Shown: piece by piece, positions 1-4,904 of the stretch
Layout: every line of letters starts with the position of its first letter
Position numbering within the stretch: position 1 is the first letter of the stretch
Program-made: the position numbers and the translations under genes
Assembly (NCBI GenBank): GCA_946409675.1
Contig: CAMJXI010000069.1
Span: 1-6,271 of the forward strand
Length of the DNA: 6,271 nt
DNA from: an uncultured Lactobacillus sp.
GTDB lineage: Bacteria > Bacillota > Bacilli > Lactobacillales > Lactobacillaceae
Direction of reading: 5' to 3'
Notes under the pieces: model-generated
The model's database searches: none
Told to the model about the DNA's origin: nothing
Seen by the model: only the letters and a program-made list of their open reading frames with translations

Positions 1-194
1 ACAATTTTATTGGCGTTTTCATTCAGGACAATGGCACTCGCGTCCCAATCGCCAATTGCTTGGGTATGGCCGTTGGCTAAGCCTCCTGCCAGTCCTCCGA
101 TGATAAAAATCACGAAGGCGATTAACCCGATGATAGCTGTCAGTAGGCTATATCTTAGTTTGGCGTCTTTCATTTCTTTTAAAGCTAGAAACAT
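1..194 (-). CDS. hrtB: HrtB-like ABC transporter permease, N-terminal part (runs off the window)
   Basis: Only the first 64 codons are in the window; the rest lies to the left. The visible protein begins MFLALKEMKDAKLRYSLL, then has one hydrophobic segment (about residues 16-39, rich in I, L, F and G), followed by an outward-facing stretch with GDWDASAIVL and NENANK. This is the layout of the first helix of FtsX/MacB-fold permeases, and the MFLAxKE...KLRY opening is typical of the HrtB heme-efflux permeases of Firmicutes, which pair with the ATPase HrtA to remove toxic heme from the membrane. The start at 194 is preceded by a modest purine-rich site (AGAGAG, about 8 bases upstream). Two 15-bp palindromes like the HrtR operator lie upstream, which supports the heme assignment. 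An hrtA-like ATPase and a TetR-family hrtR would be expected further left. A generic FtsX-like permease is the alternative. Confidence 0.66.
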   Translation of the reverse strand, partial: MFLALKEMKDAKLRYSLLTAIIGLIAFVIFIIGGLAGGLANGHTQAIGDWDASAIVLNENANKI

Positions 195-217
195 AAGCTT
201 CACTCTCTTTTCAGTAA

Positions 218-232
218 GTAACATAGTGTCAC
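218..232. promoter_or_regulatory. Putative HrtR-type operator 2 (in the leader)
   Basis: The plus strand reads GTAACA-TAG-TGTCAC, the same 15-bp dyad as the site at 265-279, with centres 47 bp apart. It lies about 12-27 nt downstream of the predicted permease transcription start. Nine of its bases (GTAACATAG, 218-226) recur inverted at 249-257 over the -10 box, so there may be a third half-site. Repetition of the motif around one promoter argues against chance. Confidence 0.48.
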
Positions 233-250
233 TTTTTTAGGATGTGTCCT

Positions 251-279
251 ATGTTACCACCGCAGTTACAGTTTGTCAC
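251..279 (-). promoter_or_regulatory. Promoter of the HrtB-like permease gene
   Basis: On the minus strand a -35 box GTGACA (274-279, 5 of 6 to consensus) is followed after exactly 17 bp by TAACAT (251-256, 4 of 6). Transcription would start near 244, giving a leader of about 50 nt. The -35 box is one arm of the upstream palindrome and the -10 box overlaps a further half-site (TGTTAC, 252-257). A repressor bound there would block RNA polymerase. This promoter is inferred from sequence only. Confidence 0.5.
265..279. promoter_or_regulatory. Putative HrtR-type operator 1 (over the -35 box)
   Basis: The plus strand reads GTTACA-GTT-TGTCAC, a 15-bp dyad GTnACA-N3-TGTnAC. The Lactococcus lactis heme sensor HrtR (TetR family) is known to bind a 15-bp palindrome of the form ATGACA-CAG-TGTCAT. 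The core ACA-N3-TGT and the flanking T and A positions agree with it. The site contains the -35 box of the permease promoter, so occupancy would repress it. The regulator gene is not in the window. Confidence 0.5.
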
Positions 280-290
280 TATAAAATTGC

Positions 291-333
291 AAAAAAATAC
301 TGCACCCAGCGAAAACGCGTGGTGACAGTATTT
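291..333 (-). terminator. Intrinsic terminator of the first lipoprotein gene
   Basis: Read on the minus strand, AAATACTG (333-326) pairs perfectly with CAGTATTT (302-295). Inner pairs CACC/GGTG and CGC/GCG close on a four-base TTTT loop (312-315), with a small internal mismatch. A run of seven T follows (297-291). The stem begins at the stop codon of the lipoprotein gene (332-334). It separates that gene from the permease promoter immediately downstream. Confidence 0.85.
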
Positions 334-1126
334 ACTTAGGATATTCTTTTGAAAAAATTTCGTGTGTGGCGTAATCTTCGAGCTGTCCCTTGTCATTCAC
401 GAACAGTTGATAGACGATTGGAGAAGTTTCGGGATCGGCTCCAGCAGCCTTCATAGCGTTAGAATCGTGATTTTCGCGGACGGAGATGACCTTGTGCGCA
501 CCCAGCCGACTAATCTCGAAGTAATAGTCATCACTCGAATATTGGCCGTTAGACTTCTCGGTGAGGACATGGCCCACCCAGGCAATTAATTGAGCGTCAG
601 AATAAAGGGGCGTAGTTGAATCATAATGATGGTTGGTGTCTTGCTTTAAGACCCATTGATTCAACTCGGACTGGTTGCTGACCTTGTTGATCCTGTCTAA
701 TTCATATTTACCTGCGAAGTAACTAACGGTAATTCCGCCTGAAACAGGGAACATCCGGACGTCACGAAAGAGACCGGTCACCTTTTTGGTCTCACCGGGT
801 TTAACGGTTAGAACTTTAGTTAGGTATGGATCGGCATCGACGTTGACCAGGCGAAAATGAGCCAAGTCTAACTTAACAATCTTTTTCGTTTTATTGGTCA
901 CAGTGCCATCAACGTATAGCTGTGGCCGATTTTCGGAAACGTCACTCTCAGCGGTAATTTGGGCAGTTGCGGTAAACTTGAACTGCACTTTTTTGCGATC
1001 TGTGGTACTTAAACGTTCATAATACGTACTAGTTGGTGTTGTTGCCTGGTTCACAGTTGCACTCTTTGAACACCCCAGAAATAAGAATGCCAGGCCGATA
1101 ATTAAGATAAGTTTGAATTTTTTCAT
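332..1126 (-). CDS. Putative lipoprotein of unknown function (264 aa), paralogue of the one at 2084-2947
   Basis: The protein opens with a lipoprotein signal: MKKFK, a hydrophobic core (residues 6-17), and FLGC-S with the modifiable Cys at 19, so it should be anchored to the outer face of the membrane. The -3 lipobox residue is Phe, slightly unusual. Residues about 35-150 look like a beta-sandwich domain (VTNKTKK, DLAHFRLV, VKPGETKKVTGLF), reminiscent of DUF4352-type extracellular domains. Residues about 175-264 form a second domain containing ENHDSNAMKAAGADP and ending THEIFSKEYPK. Both domains align with the second lipoprotein, without its Ser/Thr linker. I do not recognise a characterised function. 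The start at 1126 has AGGGTGG 11 bases upstream. It is divergent from the HEPN-CBS gene and followed by its own terminator, so it is probably monocistronic. Confidence 0.8.
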   Translation of the reverse strand: MKKFKLILIIGLAFLFLGCSKSATVNQATTPTSTYYERLSTTDRKKVQFKFTATAQITAESDVSENRPQLYVDGTVTNKTKKIVKLDLAHFRLVNVDADPYLTKVLTVKPGETKKVTGLFRDVRMFPVSGGITVSYFAGKYELDRINKVSNQSELNQWVLKQDTNHHYDSTTPLYSDAQLIAWVGHVLTEKSNGQYSSDDYYFEISRLGAHKVISVRENHDSNAMKAAGADPETSPIVYQLFVNDKGQLEDYATHEIFSKEYPK

Positions 1127-1180
1127 TTAAAAATTGACCACCCTTCAAAACCAAAAGCCGACAAAACAACAAAATAGAAA

Positions 1181-1209
1181 AAGTTTATCTATTACTTTAT
1201 TATAAACTT
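1181..1209. repeat. Inverted repeat in the divergent intergenic region
   Basis: AAGTTTAT (1181-1188) is repeated inverted as ATAAACTT (1202-1209), with 13 bp between. The right arm overlaps the TATAAT of the leftward gene, so this could be an operator or merely AT-rich coincidence. Confidence 0.35.
1199..1204 (-). promoter_or_regulatory. Possible -10 box for the first lipoprotein gene
   Basis: A perfect TATAAT lies on the minus strand about 73 bp upstream of the lipoprotein start. No convincing -35 box sits 16-18 bp upstream of it (the best is CGATTT). It lies within the right half of the inverted repeat 1181-1209. Support is weak because the whole 157-bp intergenic region is AT-rich. Confidence 0.3.
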
Positions 1210-1215
1210 AACTAA

Positions 1216-1244
1216 GAGACAAAATCGATTTTAACGATTAAAAT
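1216..1244 (+). promoter_or_regulatory. Candidate promoter of the HEPN-CBS gene
   Basis: GAGACA (1216-1221, 4 of 6 to consensus) is followed after 17 bp by TAAAAT (1239-1244, 5 of 6), placing the start near 1251, about 33 nt before the ATG. The -10 box is the right arm of a perfect 7-3-7 palindrome, ATTTTAA-CGA-TTAAAAT (1228-1244), which could be a regulator site. Inferred from sequence only. Confidence 0.4.
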
Positions 1245-1283
1245 TAAAGTTAATGAGTAGAAATTTTTGAGAGGAGCTTTTGG

Positions 1284-1997
1284 ATGAATAATAACGAACT
1301 ATTTTTACAATACTTCAACCAGATTCAAGCAACGATGGCGCAGCAATTAAAGTTGGATGACAGCACGTCCTTCAAGACTTTGATTGATTTTGGTCGTTCA
1401 CGCGATGACAAATTGATTACGCGGTATTTCGATGAACTAGATTTATACAGAGAATTACGAAATATTTTGGTGCACGAGAATGTACCGTTGAAAAACGAAA
1501 TTGCGACGGCGAGCACTGAAACGGTCAACCGGATGAAGCAGATTGCTCATAATCTCACACATCCAGCTACGGTAGATTCGCTTTTTAATGCACCGGTCAC
1601 GACGTACCAGTTGACCGATAGTCTCAGCAATTTGTTACAGCAGGTGGGCAAGAAGAACTACACCCAGTTCCCTATTTTCGATCAGCAGAAATTGGTGGGG
1701 ATTATAACGGAAAATAGCCTGACCAACTTTTTGGCGGACTGCTTGCAACATGGAACAGTCGATTTACAGAACTTCACAGTTGGGGACATTTTGAGTATGG
1801 AACCAGACCAGAACAACTATGAGATCATCGGCATCAACAAACTGGTGTTTGATGTGCGTGAGGAGCTGCAGCAGAAGATTAGCGAGGGTAATTCGGCCTT
1901 TGTCCTGTTGGTGGCTAAAATTACGCACGATCCGACTCCCAAGGACTTGGTGGGTGTGATTACGCCGTTTGATTTTCCGATAATGGGAACGGAATAA
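1284..1997 (+). CDS. HEPN-like domain fused to a CBS domain pair (237 aa)
   Basis: The N-terminal ~90 residues are helical and contain YRELRNILVHE: Arg59, Asn60 and His64 form the R-N-x3-H motif of HEPN domains, many of which are RNases or nucleotide-linked regulators. Residues about 98-235 form a CBS pair. The first repeat has the hallmark QFPIFDQQKLVGIITENSL (128-146). The second covers about 165-235 and ends LVGVITPFDFP. CBS pairs usually bind adenine nucleotides, S-adenosyl ligands or cyclic dinucleotides and switch an attached domain. No signal peptide or membrane segment is seen, so it should be cytosolic. The start at 1284 is fixed by GAGGAG 7 bases upstream. It is a single-gene unit ending in a terminator shared with the converging lipoprotein gene. 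Whether the HEPN part cleaves RNA is not known; a purely structural role is possible. Confidence 0.78.
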   Translation: MNNNELFLQYFNQIQATMAQQLKLDDSTSFKTLIDFGRSRDDKLITRYFDELDLYRELRNILVHENVPLKNEIATASTETVNRMKQIAHNLTHPATVDSLFNAPVTTYQLTDSLSNLLQQVGKKNYTQFPIFDQQKLVGIITENSLTNFLADCLQHGTVDLQNFTVGDILSMEPDQNNYEIIGINKLVFDVREELQQKISEGNSAFVLLVAKITHDPTPKDLVGVITPFDFPIMGTE

Positions 1998-2046
1998 GTT
2001 ACGAAAAATAATAAAGAAAATAGATGATAATAAACAAAAGATTGAA

Positions 2047-2080
2047 AAAGCTGCCCAAAAATTAAATTTTGGACAGCTTT
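2047..2080. terminator. Bidirectional intrinsic terminator between converging genes
   Basis: AAAGCTG (2047-2053) pairs with CAGCTTT (2074-2080). After one mismatch CCAAAA (2055-2060) pairs with TTTTGG (2067-2072), closing on a six-base loop. T-rich tails follow on both strands (ATTTTATTTT to the right, TTTTTCAAT to the left). It lies 50 bases after the HEPN-CBS stop and 3 bases from the stop of the second lipoprotein, so it should serve both. Confidence 0.85.
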
Positions 2081-2083
2081 ATT

Positions 2084-2947
2084 TTATTTTGTCATATCGT
2101 AAATTTCGTGCGTGACTAAGTTTTCTAATTGGCCATTCGCGTTGACGAAGATCGTCGCAATGACCGGTTGGGTGTTTGGATCAGCACCGGCAGCCTTCAT
2201 ATTTGGCGAATTGTGGTTCTCGGAAACTTCATACATCACGATGCCTTGGTCGTTCTTGTAGGTCCGGTATAAATGATCGTCCTCATTGAACTTGCCCTTA
2301 CTTTGCCGGGCTAATTCGCGCCCAAACCAGGCAATCACCTGAGTTTGGTTGGCATTCGGCGTGGTTTTGTTTGAAGTAGTTGTACTAGTTGAACTTGATT
2401 GGCTAGTTTGACTAGAAGATTGTGTAGTCGGAGTATCCGCCTGATTGTTTTTCTTCAGCCAAGTATCGAAGTCCTTTTGGTTTTTGTAAGCTGCAATAGA
2501 AAAGACCACATCTTTAGTAGTTGGATAAGCTAATTCCACCTTATTGGTCGTGCTTGGTGTACTCGTTACTTTGGTGAAGAGCTTCGTGACATGGTGGACT
2601 TGTCCTGGAGCAAGCTTGATCGTCGTTGACTTAGTTGGCTTAGAATTGGAATCGACGATAGTAAACTTGCTTAAATCAAAGGTCACGTTCTTCTTGGTAT
2701 CGTTCTCTAATTTCAAATTGAAATGGGAGTACACGAGCAACTTCGAAGCAGAACTATCATTGGCCGGATTCTCATCGAAATCGGCGACTAAGTCTCCGCT
2801 AAGCTTGACCTTATTTGCATCCGTACTGCTTAACTTGCTGTAATCAACCGTAGCGACTTTTGTAGTCGCCTTAGGATTGCTACAACCGACTAAAACTAAT
2901 CCCAACATGAGGGCCAGTACTAGCCCTACGCTTTTCCATTTTTTCAT
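2084..2947 (-). CDS. Putative lipoprotein of unknown function with Ser/Thr linker (287 aa)
   Basis: I start this gene at 2947 (MKKWKSVG) because GGAGGAGAG lies 4-8 bases upstream. An in-frame ATG at 2971 would add eight residues before the signal peptide and lacks such a site. The signal core is residues 7-21 and the lipobox LVGC puts the lipid-bearing Cys at 22. A beta-rich domain follows (about 40-160: LENDTKKNVTFDLSKF, LAPGQVHHVTKLF), then a low-complexity Ser/Thr/Gln linker (170-202). The C-terminal domain (203-287) contains SENHNSPNMKAAGADP and ends THEIYDMTK. It is a clear paralogue of the lipoprotein at 332-1126; the linker is the main difference. It should sit on the outer membrane face with the C-terminal domain held off by the linker. 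It is downstream of the rhodanese gene with a 39-bp gap and no terminator, so is probably its operon partner. No characterised homologue is recognised. Confidence 0.82.
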   Translation of the reverse strand: MKKWKSVGLVLALMLGLVLVGCSNPKATTKVATVDYSKLSSTDANKVKLSGDLVADFDENPANDSSASKLLVYSHFNLKLENDTKKNVTFDLSKFTIVDSNSKPTKSTTIKLAPGQVHHVTKLFTKVTSTPSTTNKVELAYPTTKDVVFSIAAYKNQKDFDTWLKKNNQADTPTTQSSSQTSQSSSTSTTTSNKTTPNANQTQVIAWFGRELARQSKGKFNEDDHLYRTYKNDQGIVMYEVSENHNSPNMKAAGADPNTQPVIATIFVNANGQLENLVTHEIYDMTK

Positions 2948-2986
2948 CGAACTCTCCTCCGAAAAGATCATTTCAAGCGTAGGATA

Positions 2987-3283
2987 CTAAGAAGCTAGTC
3001 GACCAGGAAAACCAGAGGTTCCGCCCTCAACGTTCACGGCATCGATTCCTAAGCTTGAGAGAAAGGCCGTCGCCATTTGAGAGCGCTGGCCTGTTTGACA
3101 AATAACATAGATGGATTGTGTCTCATCTAGCTCGCCAAAAGTATCGATTAAGGACCCAACGGGTAAATTAATCGCTCCCGGCACGTGACCAAGTTGATAC
3201 TCGTTTGGTTCGCGTACATCGATGACACTGATATTCCCACCTTGTTGTTTAAGATAAAAATCTGACATTGAAATTGACTTCAT
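2987..3283 (-). CDS. Single-domain rhodanese-like protein (98 aa)
   Basis: This is a compact rhodanese domain, the usual length for stand-alone family members of about 100 residues. VIDVREPNEYQLGHVPGAINLP (20-41) is the family's N-terminal signature. The active loop is CQTGQRS (62-68) with catalytic Cys62 and Arg67, so sulfur transfer through a Cys-persulfide is plausible. The C-terminal GGTSGFPG (87-94) completes the fold. No signal peptide is present, so it is cytosolic. The start at 3283 is preceded by AAAGGGG at 5-6 bases; a longer reading starting with TTG at 3343 has no such site and would add 20 residues unlike rhodanese. The natural sulfur donor and acceptor cannot be inferred. The gene leads a probable two-gene operon with the downstream lipoprotein, and its leader may be structured (see 3284-3353). 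Confidence 0.88.
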   Translation of the reverse strand: MKSISMSDFYLKQQGGNISVIDVREPNEYQLGHVPGAINLPVGSLIDTFGELDETQSIYVICQTGQRSQMATAFLSSLGIDAVNVEGGTSGFPGRLAS

Positions 3284-3353
3284 AATTTCCCCTTTCTTAA
3301 TACCAATGCCTTTATTAAACAATAAAGAACGGGGAAATAGCAATTATTTTCCG
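3284..3353 (-). promoter_or_regulatory. Rhodanese leader with two mutually exclusive pairings around the ribosome binding site
   Basis: On the minus strand the ribosome binding site region GGGGAAAT (3292-3285) is perfectly complementary to ATTTCCCC (3338-3331). The 38 bases between contain a perfect 7-bp hairpin, CTTTATT-GTTT-AATAAAG (3327-3310). ATTTCCCC can alternatively pair with the upstream CGGAAAATA (3353-3345) through five A/T pairs and two to three G/C pairs, with one A-C mismatch and one bulge. One fold would hide the site and the other would free it. No known riboswitch family is recognised. A possible internal promoter (TTGCTA-N18-TTTAAT, 3343-3314) would shorten the leader and remove the switch. 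Confidence 0.35.
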
Positions 3354-3433
3354 CTGTGACTAAAACCCGGCAAACCAAGTAAGGGCTTACATCCGCGTGC
3401 TATTCACATTTAAAAAATCAATTTTCTATCTTC

Positions 3434-3439
3434 ATTATA
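3434..3439 (-). promoter_or_regulatory. Candidate -10 box for the rhodanese-lipoprotein operon
   Basis: A perfect TATAAT on the minus strand lies about 150 bp upstream of the rhodanese start. The -35 region is poor (T-rich, TTTTTT at 16 bp), and CTAG-TGAG-CTAG lies between the two boxes. If used, it gives a leader of roughly 144 nt. An alternative weaker promoter nearer the gene, TTGCTA (3338-3343) and TTTAAT (3314-3319), is also possible. Confidence 0.35.
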
Positions 3440-3530
3440 GACTAGCTCACTAGCCAAAAAACGTCTCAACCACCTAACTTAACTAATTCCTTACTATCCC
3501 AAATAAGACTGTTATTTTTCGATGATCAAA

Positions 3531-3558
3531 TTGACTTTTCAGTCTGCTAATCTATAAT
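3531..3558 (+). promoter_or_regulatory. Promoter of the Rgg-family regulator gene
   Basis: TTGACT (3531-3536, 5 of 6) and a perfect TATAAT (3553-3558) are separated by 16 bp, the best promoter in the window. Transcription should start near 3565, leaving a leader of about 63 nt that ends in the ribosome binding site GGGGGAG (3614-3620). Confidence 0.8.
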
Positions 3559-3569
3559 GAAATTAGCAG
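3544..3569. repeat. Inverted repeat enclosing the -10 box of the Rgg promoter
   Basis: CTGCTAAT (3544-3551) and its exact inverse ATTAGCAG (3562-3569) flank a 10-bp spacer that contains TATAAT. The position makes it a likely operator: a protein bound across both arms would cover the -10 box and start site. Autoregulation by the Rgg protein is plausible but unproven. Confidence 0.6.
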
Positions 3570-3627
3570 TAAAATTAAATTTAAATTAGAAAAAACGTCT
3601 TGTCACTAATCCTGGGGGAGAGCTAAT

Positions 3628-4494
3628 ATGAGGACCCAATCAGAAGCCATCCGTAATTTCAGAACATCGCGGAATCTCAGTCAACACGAACTAGCAGCAG
3701 GAATTTGCGCACGTAGCACACTTAGTTCATTCGAACTACAAGGAACCTATATTTCGAGTGAATTGCTTTTCAAGTTTTTAGAAAAAATGAATATTTCCTT
3801 AGAAGACTACCAATTCTATTTGAATGAGGGAATAAACGAAAAGGAGTACTATCTCAACTTAACTGAGAAGTACTCCTCTGATTTAGAACAGACCCAATCG
3901 CCTGGTTTTCAAAATTTTATTACTGAGAAGGCCCAAAGCACACACGATATTTTTTGGACCTTCATACTCTTACGAATTAAACTCAACGTCCCTACAAAGC
4001 AATATGCTAGTATTTTGGATTCGCAGATGAAACAACAAATTAGAGACTTGCGCAATCATTTAGCACACGTTACTGTCTGGGATTCTTTCGAGTTAATGGT
4101 TTTTAGCGACCTAGTACCCTTCTTGCCACTTAATTTCATTAACAACCGTGCTGATGACCTCATGCATGAATGGCAACTTAATCCGGCCAAAAATCGTCAA
4201 GATAACACCATGCTTGGCACCGCAATAATTGGCAAACTGATTGTGGAACAGGACTATGATTCAGCTATTGCCACGATTCATTTTCTCGAGAAACAAATTA
4301 GTTTAGCCGAATTTCGCTACTACTACGTCCTACGCTTTTTTAACGACTTGATTTCAGAACTACGGGGACTCTATCTTTCGACCATCCAGTTGAACATCAA
4401 CTATGACTACTTAAATATTTTTACAGACTTCAATCTGGAACGCGTCAAAGATGATTTGTTAACTTTCCGTACCGAAATGCTTGCTCAAAGATGA
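3628..4494 (+). CDS. Rgg/GadR/MutR-family transcriptional regulator (288 aa)
   Basis: The N-terminus (residues about 5-62) is an XRE-type helix-turn-helix: FRTSRNLSQHELAAGI, then CARSTLSSFELQ and ISSELLFKFLEKMNISLEDY, the layout of Rgg-family DNA-binding domains. Residues about 70-285 are helix-rich and match the Rgg C-terminal repeat domain that usually binds a short peptide pheromone. The length of 288 is normal for the family. It has no membrane segment and acts in the cytosol as a DNA-binding dimer. The start at 3628 has GGAG 7 bases upstream. It converges on the sortase remnant, overlapping its end by 10 bp, with no terminator between. It may control the neighbouring pilus or rhodanese genes or itself, but no peptide gene is visible and the target is unknown. 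A long perfect-arm hairpin lies within codons 72-84. Confidence 0.86.
   Translation: MRTQSEAIRNFRTSRNLSQHELAAGICARSTLSSFELQGTYISSELLFKFLEKMNISLEDYQFYLNEGINEKEYYLNLTEKYSSDLEQTQSPGFQNFITEKAQSTHDIFWTFILLRIKLNVPTKQYASILDSQMKQQIRDLRNHLAHVTVWDSFELMVFSDLVPFLPLNFINNRADDLMHEWQLNPAKNRQDNTMLGTAIIGKLIVEQDYDSAIATIHFLEKQISLAEFRYYYVLRFFNDLISELRGLYLSTIQLNINYDYLNIFTDFNLERVKDDLLTFRTEMLAQR
3842..3877. repeat. 14-bp-stem hairpin inside the Rgg coding region
   Basis: AGGAGTACT (3842-3850) pairs exactly with AGTACTCCT (3869-3877). After one bulged A, TCTCA (3852-3856) pairs exactly with TGAGA (3864-3868), leaving a 7-base loop. The two arms encode similar peptides (KEYY and KYSS). There is no T-run after it, so it is not a standard terminator. 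Confidence 0.7.
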
Positions 4495-4904
4495 CTAACT
4501 AAGTTGTCTGTGCCACTCGATTTGACGGCATAGAATTTAGAACTACTTAACGTGAAGTTCTCGTCGTGATAGTTCTTAACCTTAATCTTGAATCCTTGGT
4601 TATTAGCATCAACAACCTTATATTTACCACCACGAATTGAAACGTCCACTTTACCAGACTCGTCGAGTTCTAGTTGGTGGATATTTTTTTTGCCAAAAAG
4701 CCCTCTTTTGATGACATTGAATGAAGTTATTTCCTGGGAATTATTACCTGTGAGCGTAAAGACAATCTTGTATTCGTTCCGACCAATGATTAAGGCCTTC
4801 AGCAAGAACCACATCCAAATCAAAATGGCGATAGTTAAGGCCAGACAGGCGTAAATCTTGGCTTGGTTGAACCATCTAGTCCGTTGGATAGCACCGGCAG
4901 CAGA
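4485..4904 (-). pseudogene. In-frame C-terminal remainder of the sortase gene, cut off by a TAA
   Basis: The frame of the sortase continues after its TAA for 139 codons and then stops at 4485-4487. It begins SAAGAIQRTRWFNQAK, then has a clear membrane helix (about remnant residues 17-37: IYACLALTIAILIWMWFLLKA), then GRNEYKIVFTLTG and a beta-rich tail with DESGKVDVSIRGGKYKVVD, which looks like a small Ig- or transthyretin-like domain. Class C sortases normally keep a C-terminal membrane helix after the catalytic domain, so this reads as the missing end of the upstream gene. The first in-frame starts are TTG at 4823 and ATG at 4814, inside the helix and without a ribosome binding site, so separate translation is unlikely. 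Alternatives are stop-codon readthrough, a sequencing error, or a genuinely independent membrane protein. Confidence 0.65.

Larger units (their letters stand above)
3284..3627. other. 344-bp intergenic region between divergent rhodanese and Rgg genes
   Basis: It holds the leftward rhodanese leader and candidate promoter (up to about 3460), and the rightward Rgg promoter with its inverted repeat (3531-3569). I found no credible gene on either strand. In particular there is no short hydrophobic pheromone-like peptide with a ribosome binding site, which often accompanies Rgg regulators. The stretch 3460-3530 shows nothing recognisable. Confidence 0.6.

Noticed and set aside
10..240. 76-codon plus-strand open frame at the left edge
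   Set aside because: It is the reverse of the permease N-terminus plus its promoter and operators, has no ribosome binding site and no family likeness.
2544..2843. 99-codon plus-strand open frame antisense to the second lipoprotein
   Set aside because: No ribosome binding site; its hydrophobic, low-information protein is the shadow of a well-supported gene.
2851..2872. GCGACT / AGTCGC small hairpin near the 5' end of the second lipoprotein gene
   Set aside because: A 6-bp stem inside a coding region is common by chance and no regulatory placement is evident.
3522..3557. 11-codon frame (MIKLTFQSANL) just upstream of the Rgg gene, considered as a pheromone peptide
   Set aside because: It overlaps the -35 and -10 boxes of the Rgg promoter, has no ribosome binding site, and is not hydrophobic like known Rgg-partner peptides.
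4051..4068. RNHLAH (Rx4H, a HEPN-like motif) in the Rgg protein at residues 142-147
   Set aside because: It lies within the helical Rgg C-terminal domain and the rest of the protein fits the Rgg family; a six-residue match is expected by chance.
4539..4561. AGAACT / AGTTCT inverted repeat after the Rgg gene, considered as its terminator
   Set aside because: Only 6 bp with an 11-base loop and no T-run on either side.
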